From Larus michahellis (taxonomy: Eukaryota; Chordata; Aves; Charadriiformes; Laridae), in assembly GCF_964199755.1 (NCBI RefSeq), contig NC_133910.1, positions 10,920,711 through 10,984,710 on the forward strand: 64,000 nt of DNA. Reading direction: 5' to 3'. The position numbers and the translations under genes are program-made. Position 1 is the first letter of the stretch. Every line of letters starts with the position of its first letter. The notes below the pieces were generated by a model. The model had not been told where the DNA came from and ran no database searches. It worked only from the letters and a program-made list of their open reading frames with translations. This document shows, piece after piece, positions 22,147 through 32,660 of this stretch.

Positions 22147-25100
22147 AAGAGTGAAAAGACTCCTCAGCGGGGCTTTGCCTTCCCTGAGTTTTACCCCGTC
22201 GTACAAAGCGTACGTGTGGATCAGGCCAGAAGGGAACGGGGAGATGTGGGGCTGAATTGCTAATACGGGGTTGTCTAATAAGAAAAACGGCTCTGGACCT
22301 GGAAGGCACAATTTCTACTTTTATCTTCTAGAAAATAGCATTGCCAGCGGGGGAAAGGCTTGTGGAGCTTTGCACTGACTCACGCTTCCTGTTCATTTTC
22401 AACGTGAAATACACAAAATGCTAATTTTTCCATGAGGCCTGTGGTGCTAAATTGCCTCCGCACGTTGAAAGCGAAGCGATGGATGGATTTGTCACAGGGC
22501 TCAGCAGTTCTGGGGAAGTTTTGAGCAACAGCAGCCCCTGACGTGGACGGTCCAACTCTCCGTGGAGGTGCGAATTTGAGTGCAGCAGTTTCATCTGGAG
22601 ACTGAGCACTTCATATATTGCGTGTAGACGTGTGGATGTGTGTTCTGCAGCTGGTGTACCCACAGAGCATGACTTGCGCCAAAGCTGCTCGGAGGATCTG
22701 GAAATCATGACTTGGATGTTATTATGGGCCTGTTCGTAGCACTTGGAGCACTTTAAACTCTTGGAATCAAGAAGTATAAGATCCGTGACCATCGTACAAG
22801 TAACAAGAAGCTGACAAAACAATGAAATGAAATGGAAGGCAGTCGCTTGTGGGCACACAAGGGTTTGCGAAGTAGAGAAAATGATCTTATTAAAGGAAAT
22901 AGACCCCCTGTCTTTCCCTGATTCCCCTTTTCTGTACCAAACTCAGGGCATTAGTGCCTGGGGCTTTAGCGCTGGTCTTTTTAGCTCTTGCTCATACATT
23001 ATCAGAGAATAACTTTGCAAGTTCATTAGTTCATCATTCCTGTCCCCTTGGTTTGGTCTGTGGGGTTGCCTGCAATAAACACTCCTTTCGCATGGCTGTT
23101 CCACGCAGGTGTGGCAGGGGCAGCTCCTGCTGGCAGCGTTTGTGCTTCTTCTTGATTATGTGTAAGGGTGGGAGTCATTCTGATTGCAATGATTTATCAC
23201 TTGGTCGTGGGACTTGTGCTTAGAAAAATGAAGAGATGGTTTTAAGGTTGTATTTCTTTGGGGAAAGAACCCTGCTGCTTGGTCTGTGTGTGTGCTTGTC
23301 CCCACCATGGCCCCTCTCAGAAGGCTGGTCAGGCCACATCTTGGTGTAGAAGATACTCCTGTGGCTCTGGACACATCGCCTGCGTCCCAGGACTGCTGAT
23401 ATCTATGAATGGCATCAATGAGTCGCCAAATGACCTCTGTGGAGGGAGAGGGGATGGTGGGATAACAGTTGGGGGCTCATCCTCTGACAAACCGAGACAT
23501 TACTATCAGTGACGTTAGCTGGTGCTCACAGAGATAAGGAAGACGTGCTGCTGAGGCGGTGGCAGAGAAAGCAGCTCTGGGCCTGAAATGAGCTCCCCAG
23601 CTCCTCCATGGGGATGCCCCTGCAGAGAAACCCTGCACCGAAAGGTGCTGAGGTTGGTGTCTGGGGAAGGGTGATGGTGATCTGGGGTGCAAGGCATGCC
23701 TGTGGTGGGACCTAGCCTACATGCATGGCTGCCCACGCCTGTGCAGGTCTGCTGCTTTCCTTCCCTGCCTGGTCTTTGCCCTCTCCTCCGGCGGGGCTGT
23801 GTTGCGCTGCCGTGCTGGCTCGCTGCCCCTCCTCGCCAGGAGAGCGGTGCCAACGCTGGCAGCAGCCGCGTGTCGTCGGTGCGGGAGGGGGGTGCTGCCT
23901 TCCAGCCCGGCTCTAGAGACGGAGCATGCGTCTCCCCACGCACTCGGGCCATTAGGAGACCCCACAGGGATGTCACTCAGAAGCAAAAAACAAAAAGAGA
24001 GGGGGGAACAACTGTAACCCGGTAACCATAAGAGCTGTGGGAGGAGAAGCAAATAGAAGATGATTGTATATACTTTAATAAATATAGAAAAAGAAAGGGC
24101 AGAATTTCCTGCATGGCTTTGTTCATCGCAGAGGCTCTGAGAGCCTGGCAGCGGCTGAGCTTGCCTTTGCTGATGGACCAGGGATGCAGGGCCAGGCTCT
24201 GCAGCCATGGCTGGTGAGACCCTGTGGCGGGGAGCAGAGGACGTGGCAGGGTCCTTGCTGTCCTGGGGCAGCCTGGCTCCAAGGGCCATCGTGAGAAGCG
24301 TCCCATCCCTTGAGTGCAATCTAGACACCGTTGCCCTGTGATGAGTCTGGGCCAGCAAAGAGCAGCTGGGGGCTGCTCCCGCCCCACCAGTGTGTGTTCG
24401 CTGCCCAAAAGGCTGGGTTTAGCCGAGCCACGGGGATGGCCAGGCTGGCTTTGCCTCTTTAATGACAGGTTGTGCTGCAGCCCCACGTGTCTGCCAACAG
24501 CAAGGGAAAGGTCAGACCCTGCATCTTGCTCCACCATTGCCAGGGATTGTCCTTCCCATCCTGGTAGAGGTGACAGGAGGCACAGCACCAGCTGACTGCG
24601 GTGTCGCAGTATGTGCTGGGTACCAAAGCTTGAGGAAAGGTGGCTTTGCTCAGGGAGGGGATGTTGAGATTGGACATGAGGTACTTGCTTTCCTGGCTAC
24701 GTATCCGGACTCCCCAGACATCTTCCTGGGGAAAGGATGGAGGTGGGACACAGAGCTGCCGGCAGGACCTCCTCCCTCCGTCTCCTTTTACAGCTTGGAG
24801 TAGTGGGAGAGGAGGGGGTTAGACTGTAGGTTATGCAAGAATCTGCCCCAAATGTAGGTTCAGCTATTTCTTCTGTTTGCGCACCCCAGCCCCTAGGAGG
24901 AGGAGAGGAAGAGCATTCTGGGAGGGTCTTCAATTATTTTTGGTGCTGACAGAGCAGGGGGTGTCACTGAGAGCTTTGGAGCTCCTGGTGGTGCCTGGCA
25001 GGTCCGAGCAGTTACATCATGCTGGTACCAGGATGTAGGATTATGGGATCTGTAAGTGACCCCAGGTAGTTTGGGATTGGTTCATGGTGGGAAGCAGGAG

Positions 25101-26119
25101 GGTGCTCTGTGGTTTCTGTGGTGTGTAGTGAGCAAAGAAGCAGAAGAGGAACTTGGGTTATGCCCTTCTTCTTTGACGCATAATAATCAAAAAGAATAAT
25201 AACAATCCTAAAATATATTGCAATGAGCTCCCATCCCGTGGAGTTTCCTCTGAGGCAAAGCCGTCTGTTGGGTGCTGGGAACCTGAGCAGCCTCTGATGA
25301 GCTCCGCAGGGCACGCGCGTTGCAGAGCCCCCGTGGCCAGGCGCAGGCGGACGTGTGGGCTGTCCCTGGTCTTCTGCCTGCATTCCCAGTCTCGGGATGG
25401 TGCTGTCAGCAGCATAACTTTCCTGGGTGCCCCAGGTGGAAATACAGCAAGGGAATAACGGGATTGTGGCCAGCCCACGCACGAGAAAGCTTACTGAAGA
25501 AACCCAAGGTTGGTGCAGCTCCGAGGCTTCTGCTAGAGCGTGCTCCAAGGGGCAGCTGTGTTTGCGAAACTGGGACGGTGGTTGTGTCTGGCTGCAATTT
25601 AACGGTAGGAGAGATCAACGGGGAGATCTGGTTGGGATCACACTCGCCTTGATCCCAGTTCCCATGTTCCCAAAAGGCTGAGCAGTAGGGTGTCCCCCTC
25701 CCGGCGTGCCGATCGCTGCCGGGGAGCTGGCCAAGCTGGGGGAGAGACGGTGTCGTAGCAAGAAAGTGGAATAGTGTTGAGGTTTCCATATGCTGATTAC
25801 AGCGTGCATTTTTAGTGGTACATGGTTCTGGAGGAAGGAAGGAAAGGGAAGATAAAAATAAAGCTGCAGTCCTGTATTTAGCTGTAAACCACTTTGGGAT
25901 TTTTTTTTTTTTTTTCAGTAGTATTTGAAGACTATGCAATAAACAAGCCTGTTCATGAATTTTTTATTTTATACCACTAGTGCTTTGAAGAAGTAGCCGG
26001 GTTGCTGTGGCTTTTCTATAGCTCAGAATCCTTATGTTTGTGGGGAGAGGAGGGTTGCAAATTCTCTGTGCCGATGTCAGGAGATGCGTGTGCAGCGCAG
26101 GAGTGCTTTTTTCTAAGAC

Positions 26120-26960
26120 ACTGATGTGCAACGTATCTGAAAGTCACTGTGTAATTGATAAAGACGTCGTTATTAAGTAGGTGCATGCAATATTTGTTTT
26201 ACTGAACCTCCATCCAGAATAAACAAATGTGCCAAATCTTAAAAATTCTGAATGATTTCATATGTGAGAATAAGAGAGAATATATTAAAAATGTAGCTGC
26301 GACTGCGGATGGAAGAAGAAACTCAGATGCAAATACATAGCAGAAATTGTGTTTCCAGAGATACTCATATAATTGGATTTTACTACAATTTCTTAACATT
26401 AATAACGGATAGGGGTAAATATTTGCTTTGTTTTATGAATCTAACACACGATGTGGGGCCGAGAGAGATGGATTAACTTGGTTTTAAAAGAATCATGTGG
26501 AATTTAAAAAAGAAAACAACCCAAACCCCAAAAGACAAGCATTTGCCGTTTGAAGAGGATGGCTGTGTATAGACAGGAGTGTCTTTAGCTTTCGGTGGGT
26601 GCAGGGTAACGGTGGACCTGCCGTCCTGGACCTCGGGCGGTGGGAGCTGCGGGGGGGGGTGTAAGGCAGGGCGGTAGCTCTGGGTAAAGGTGCCCTTTCC
26701 ACATGGCAGTCGGTGTGGCCGTGGTTGTGCAGCCGTAGCACTCGGCCTTTCCTCCCGGAAAGGAAACAACGTGCTCCTTTAACTTAACTGCTCCAACAGG
26801 CACTTAATAATCAATGGAGATTACTGTGTGTGACAGTCTCCTTCAAATGCAATTATAATTGCCCATGTTTGGAGTTGGGTACCTGCGTCCCTACTTTAAA
26901 GTATGCATTATAAAACTTATAAATTTTTAAAATTTATTTTTTCTTTCCCTGAAAGTCCAG
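26120..26960. other. AT-rich intronic blocks, candidate conserved elements
   Basis: Two AT-rich, repeat-free stretches (about 26120-26460 and 26790-26960) flank a short GC-richer piece. They carry many TAAT and ATTA cores of the kind bound by homeodomain proteins. No coding potential is seen. Whether they are conserved is unknown. Confidence 0.2.
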
Positions 26961-28541
26961 TTTTAGGATGCTCTCCTGGCCTCGCAGCAATAAGAAATCT
27001 CAACCAGGCCAGAACTTTGCTGGAGGTGGCCTGGAGAGAGTATGCTTTTGGCATAATTTATCATAGTTAAGCTCCAAGAGTAAAGACTTAATTGTGGCTT
27101 TTTTGTGATTAGATTAATGTTAGATCCTCCTTTGCAATGTGAGCTAGAGATGGTCAACTAACTTCTGTACTTATATCAGTTGATCCACAGGGAGTCCTTG
27201 AGCTGACAGGAGTTCAGCTTGATTTCTCTTAAAGACGAAGTTTTGGATCAATGCATATCGTAGAAGAGCCTCCCTGATGCCCAGGGCCCTGCACAGATGC
27301 ATTACTCAGTGCAGAGCCTCAGTTGCAGTGTGCATATGGCAGCTAAAAGGAATTGAAAAGCTCTGAGGGTATAGAATTAAGTGGCAAATAACATCAGTGA
27401 AAATCATCTGAAGTGCTGAGAGTGAACTGTGTTGTCTTCTGGGGCTGTGTTCAGCAGAAATTTTGTATGCTGGTTGCTCTTCCAGAAACTTGTGAACAGC
27501 AACTGATCAGGAACCTGATCACCTGGGAACTTATTTACAGGGGTTTGAGTTGTTAGAGGTAAAAGATGGTCTGAGGAGCTTCAGATCACATCTCTGCGGC
27601 TAGCAGCAAAAACCCTAGATGTATGCTTATTGCCAAGTTAGTATTCAGCTGTTTGAAGCTCTTTTGCCTGTATATAGCTTATGCACTACGTACTGGAGGC
27701 AAAGCTGTGGGAAGGTGATAGGAGTGGGCTGGAGAGGCTTTGGGTGAGACCCTTGGAAGTACATCTGACAGGATTTTGAGCCTTTCGGCTGTTTGCCTGC
27801 CTTGCACTCCAAAGTTAAACATGAGGGACAAAGAATCAGCTCACTGCAGAGGCACTACGTCTCCTCTTCCAAGCTCTCTCTGTCCTTCCCACTTCCATGA
27901 AGGGTCTGTGAAATTGGAGTTCCTGCCATGGCACAGATAAATTTCACTGATGAAGCCAGAACCCAAAGGATTAGGACCTGTGATCTTGCCTTGTGTGTCT
28001 GTGCGCTGGCTTTACAGCATTACATGGCTTTGTTGCCTTGTGAAGGGAAGTTTCAGCTTAACCATGATCTGCTATAATTAGTAGCTCTAGCTGACATGGG
28101 GAGCAGTGTCATACCCGTGTTCTTGTTGGTAAATGTGGTTTGAAAAAGGAGACCAAAGGGAAGCTCTAAACCCTCTGAAATGATAGTTTGAGAGCTGGTT
28201 GAGCTTCATCTCTTTTCTGCGTGGCAGGGCAGACTGCATGTAGCTGGCCATACACAGCTCTTTGTCTGAGCAATCACCTTGGGTCTCTCCCAGGCATTGT
28301 GATCCCCCTGACCCTTGATCAGAGACATCAGCACGCTGAGGGATGGGTGATATATCCTCTCGGCCACGACACTTGGCAGCTGGACAGATGACTGACTCAT
28401 CAGTGTTCGTGGTTTCTCATTTAATACTGGGGCTGTTCAGATGATTTAAGTGCTGGCAGTCCAGTGAGGAGGTTGTGCTTCTGCTTCCAGCACGGTTGTG
28501 GAGCCATCGCCTTGTCTGCCTCCCATCCATACTTTTCTTTG

Positions 28542-28586
28542 CGGGGGGGGAGGTGGGGGGGGTGGGGGGTGGTGGCTAGGGGGTGG
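28542..28586 (+). repeat. G-run cluster upstream of exon 2
   Basis: Runs of 5-8 G separated by A, T or GT, enough for a G-quadruplex on the plus strand. It marks the left edge of the second CpG-rich zone, about 500 bases before exon 2. Confidence 0.6.
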
Positions 28587-29087
28587 ATCTGGGTTTGGTT
28601 GTCAGCTGTAGATCTATCTTGTGAGCGGTTTTATTTCCTCCTGGCGATTGAGCTTTTCCATTGGCTCCTCTTGCTCTCTGTTGTTTGCCTGCTGAGGAGC
28701 AAATGTCCTGTGCACAGCGCTGCCCTGCGCAGCGGGCTGCGGGGCGCTGGGGGGGACGGCGCTGCGCACCCTGCTCACCCCGCCGGCCCCTCGCCTGAGG
28801 CCGGCAGAGCCCCTGGCCACCCATGCCCCCGGGGGGAGCGCTCTGCAGGGGGGGCACCGCCGCCTGCCCCGCAATGTAATCGCGGACGCCAGCCTCTCCC
28901 GGGGCGGGGGGCGGCGGTTCGGGGCAGCGCCGGGCGGTGCGTGCCGGGGTGCGGGTTGCGCGGGGCCGGCCCCGGGGGAGGTGCCGGGGCGGGGGCGGGC
29001 GGCGGGGGCGGGCAGGGCAAGGCAAGGCAAGGCAGGGTGCCCCCCCCTCCCCCCCCGACATTGCCGCTGCCCCCTTCTCTCCCGCAG

Positions 29088-29267
29088 GCTCTCGTCGCCC
29101 AGCGGCTGCGGCGGCGGGGACGGCGGCGGGAGCCGCAAGAGCGGGGTCATTCTGGACATCGCCGCCCTGAAGATGACGGAGCTGGAGTCTGAGGTGCTGC
29201 CCCTGCCGCCCCGGTACCGCTTCCGCGATCTGCTGCTGGGGGACCAGTCCTTCCAGAGCGACGACAG
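29088..29267 (+). CDS. Coding exon 2 of the unidentified gene
   Basis: The acceptor is CCTTCTCTCCCGCAG and the donor is GACAG|GTTCGG. The exon is exactly 180 bases and takes up the two bases left by exon 1, giving Arg-Leu-Ser-Ser-Pro-Ser. It ends in the same phase, so it could be skipped without changing the frame. After a Gly-rich linker comes [20 protein letters not shown] and then [21 protein letters not shown]. The acidic and hydrophobic pattern looks like a folded or helical segment rather than noise. I cannot name the family. The reading frame stays open over the whole exon and the joint with exon 1 is clean. Confidence 0.65.
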
Positions 29268-29387
29268 GTTCGGGGCGTACCGGGAGCGGGGGGGGAGTGG
29301 AGTCGGGGGGCACGGGGACACAAACACTCCGGCAGGAGGGAAGGGAGGGGGACGCACACTGGGAACACACACTGGCCGGGCTTGGGG

Positions 29388-29479
29388 ACACACGCGGACC
29401 CCCCCTCCGGGTGGGACACACGCGGACCCCCCCTCCGGGTGGGACACCCACGGGCCCCCCCCTCCGGGTGGGACACCCA
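29388..29479 (+). repeat. GC-rich minisatellite, 28-base unit
   Basis: Two identical 28-base units are followed by one 29-base variant and a partial fourth copy. Each unit carries ACAC, a run of seven C, and CCGGGTGGG. It lies about 120 bases after exon 2. The near identity of the copies points to recent expansion. Confidence 0.85.
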
Positions 29480-29739
29480 CGCAGCGGGGCCGGGGGGGAC
29501 ACGGAACTCTCGGCGGCTGAAGCCCGCCCGGTGCGGAGCTCTCCGCGGTGCTGAACGACGCGGGGCGCGGAGCTCTCCGCGGTGCTGACGGCCCGTTCCC
29601 GTCGCGGCGGGCGGGGGTAGGCACGGGCACCCTACGGCTGGCGGGCAGCGGGATGCGGGAGTATGTGGGAGCCCGCGGGCATTGGGACGTGTTTTCAGGA
29701 ACCAGTGGTCATGCCAGAGCGTAGGTGTGCTGGGGATGG

Positions 29740-29900
29740 AGGCCATGGGACTGTGTGTGGGTATGCCTCGGAGAGCAGACACCGGGGACCTGTGGGTATT
29801 CCAGGGCTCGTGGACATTCTGGAGCTTCTGGGTGTTGGGAGTTGTGGGTATACAGGGCCAGCAGACATTGAGATCTGTGGGTATGCTGGGCAGCTTGCTG
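29740..29900 (+). repeat. Degenerate tandem-like repeat
   Basis: The phrase TGTGGGTAT recurs four times between 29755 and 29890 at irregular spacing, three of the copies with similar downstream words such as CAGGGC and AGACATT. This looks like an old, decayed minisatellite with a unit of roughly 50 bases. Confidence 0.35.
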
Positions 29901-32289
29901 TGTCTGGGAGTCCCATCAGGGGTTGGCAAGGAGGAAAAGGGACCGCTGTTTGGAAGATGCATGGGATACAGTTGTTGAGGTGAGGGGCTGGTGAAACTCC
30001 CTGTTAAGACATATGCAGAGTTTGGGCTGAGTGCATACATTTATTTAGGAGGTAAGGCTCATCCAGGCTGTGCTCAGAGGCTGTCTCTGCAGCGGGGGAT
30101 GCTGATGGGAGCAGAGTAAGTCTAAAGAGCTGCTGTGGATGTGGCACAACTCTCCCTTTCTTCGTCTGTCTCGAGAAATGGCCTCTATGGGTTGAGCGCC
30201 AAGTCTGCTCTTCCTGTCTGGCTGACAGGGATTTATTACCAGGTTGAGTGAGCTAAAGCAAAAAGAAGAATGCCATGAGTGGCAAGTGAATTACATGAGC
30301 AGAGCAGTTAAATGAAGAGGAAGAACAGCCCTCCCTTCAACTCTGTTCCTATCATAAAAGTCAAGGAGCTACAGTGCTAATGGGGAGTCAGTAATATTGT
30401 CATCTTTTCCCACCAATTAACTGCATGATGTAAACAGAGAGAGATGTAATTCTGGTTGAAAAAAAACCTTAAATTGCTGGTGAGTTAGCCTTTGGCTAAC
30501 TGCTGTGTACACCTGCATCAAGGCTTTTGTGCATCTGTGTTAAAAGGTAATTTCATTTTTTTTTTGTGTACAAGTGCTGTGCAAAAAAAAAGGTGAATTT
30601 GAGAATGTGGGAATATACAAATGTTCTAAATAAGCATTCCTAACTTTTATAGCTGCATAAGAATTGATCTGTCTTGAAAATGAGTCTGTGTTCTTCAAGA
30701 TTTTAAAGCCCAGATTTCCTTAACAGGCACTTAAACATTAATATAGTTTTATGGCATAAGATGAGGGGTTGATAGGAAATTCCTGCTGCAGAAAATGTCT
30801 GGATTTCAGAATGTTTATGATATGACTCACTTGGATAAGTTTAAAGTTTAGAGTTTTACTAGTTTTCATATTTAAGTATTTGAGTGGATCTGAAATACAG
30901 GAGATGGCGGTTGCAGATTGTGTTTTTTCTGCATTTCATTGGTATACCCCTTAACCTTCATTTTCACCTTGATTTGAGTGTTTCTGATTCAGAATCTCTC
31001 TTTAATTTTAGTGTGGAGGTACTCTGGATTATTTTGTTACATTCATTAGCCTTGTTTCTCAAGATATCTTTGTTTCACTGGCTTTATGTGCTGCTATCCT
31101 TAGTTGTTTGACTTTCCCCTTCATCTAGAAAATATTGAGAGCTTCACAGTGTGTTTAGGAATCTAAATCTATGAGCAGACATTTGCTGTTCACATTTAGT
31201 CCTCTTGGCTTCACTGGGAGTTGAGGTGAGCCGCTGCCATAGGCTTTTGAAAATGTTGCTGTTAGGCCTCAGTTTCAGTCCAAGTTGTTAACGATACTGT
31301 GACCTTATAGATGAAGCAAGATCAGTGGAGTAATTATGAGTAGCAGATTAGTCTATTCCAAACCAACTGAGTAAGGAGCTGATTTAGGCTAGCAAAAGAG
31401 AAGCAGAAGGCCTTTTTGGCTTTGCTGTGCTTATAAATACTAAGCAGCTCAGAGATGTGCTTTGAAGTGCTTTGTTACAGCACTGACAGGAATGTGCTGA
31501 GGAAAATTCCCCCACGTAAACAGTATGGGGAACCGTGAATGGCAAAATAGACCTCGCTGGACTTAAAGACTTAGTGCTGAAGGAAAACACCCATATAACT
31601 AAATATCTCATTTATTTATAAAAGAAATGCTGAAAACATTAGCGTCTCAAATACCGGCTTTTGAAAAACTCCCCATGAATGATAGTGTGCTGATGAAAGT
31701 ATGGAGGTTTCTAGGGATAGCAGAAGACTAAAAGGATGGCAGGCTGTAAGGGGATCCAGGTTTTGCTGCTTCTGGGCAATTAGAACTGCTTCTGTTAGAG
31801 ATGTATTAATCCATCCTCACCACAGAGGATGCTGAGGAGACACCAATGCTGGACTGAGGTAAGAGAATGAGGTAATGCTGGAGCTTGAGTCGTCAAGAGC
31901 TTGCTGGAACAAGTAGATAATTAGAGAGCTGTGGTGTAGCAGGAGGCGAGAGCATGTGCTGATAACCCACAGAACTGAAAGAACTAATCAGTGAAGATGA
32001 GGTGCAAAAGGTAAAATAGGCTGCTCATAATTTCCTTTTCTTTTAAGAATACGGAAGGTGAAGACAGCCAGTCTAACTAAGTAGGGCTTACTCTTTGGCA
32101 GGTAGACTGATTGACGTGAGAATTAAAATAATACTTGGAATGTTGTGTGGAGGATGGCAATAAATCATCCAGGAAGCAAATAGGAAAAGACCGACTAGAG
32201 GAGGAATGGGGGAGGTAAATGGATTTGTGCAACAGAGAGAGAAAAGCCTAATGACAAGCAAATCTAGAGTTGTCAAATGGAAGTGCTCT

Positions 32290-32660
32290 TTCCAAGATCT
32301 TATTCATCTTTGGAACTCGCCACCACAAGGCAACTGGAAGGCTTTGGGCTTAGCTATATTTCAATGCAGTGCAACTGTACTTAAATACTGTGCTTGACAT
32401 TTTTGCAAGGCAGGTCTGTAGGTTATAGAAGCAGGATTAACTGTCATTCATCTCTAAATTTCCAGAGGATACAAACTGCTGGCTCAGGGCACAAATCTGA
32501 CTGAGAGGGACTGGGAGGTAATCTCTCCTCTGGGGAGAGAAGGTTCTCTTTGCGAACCTTGCAGTTGCCTCAGCTGTCTGGCATAAGTCCTGTCTGGTTC
32601 AGAAGTTTCTTTCCCTCTTTTTGGAAGGTTCTGATGATATCAATACAAGGAGCAAAAGAC
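32290..32660 (+). mobile_element. Ancient CR1 LINE 3' relic, sense
   Basis: TGGAACTCGCCACCACAAGGCAACTGGAAGG near 32311-32341 parallels the CR1 stretch 'ggaactcgctgccacaag'. CTCAGGGCACAAATCTGACTGA..GGGACTGGGAGG near 32483-32518 and the CTCCTCTGGGGAG piece that follows it parallel the 3' untranslated region of old archosaur CR1 copies. Divergence is high and ends are approximate. This is a fossil copy without coding capacity. Confidence 0.55.

Larger units (their letters stand above)
13664..29087 (+). other. Probable intron 1 of the unnamed gene
   Basis: About 15.4 kb between two coding exons that fit each other in phase. It holds an ancient antisense CR1 (18640-19300), an A-rich stretch (17297-17336), a duplicated TCF/LEF-like motif (22127-22146), AT-rich blocks near 14400-14580 and 26120-26960, and a G-rich run just before exon 2. 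Several stop-free frames of 100-200 codons occur on both strands and none resembles a known protein. An independent gene within the intron cannot be ruled out. Confidence 0.5.
28700..29630 (+). promoter_or_regulatory. Second CpG island, around exon 2
   Basis: CpG-dense sequence surrounds exon 2 on both sides. A CpG island over an internal exon suggests either an alternative promoter for a shorter transcript or simply a GC-rich coding exon in GC-rich surroundings. The sequence upstream of the exon has no clean donor that I could tie to an alternative first exon. Confidence 0.55.

Noticed and set aside
28464..29192. 242-codon plus-strand frame through the second CpG island
   Set aside because: It uses a different frame from the splice-consistent exon 2 and gives Gly/Arg/Pro-rich low-complexity peptide.
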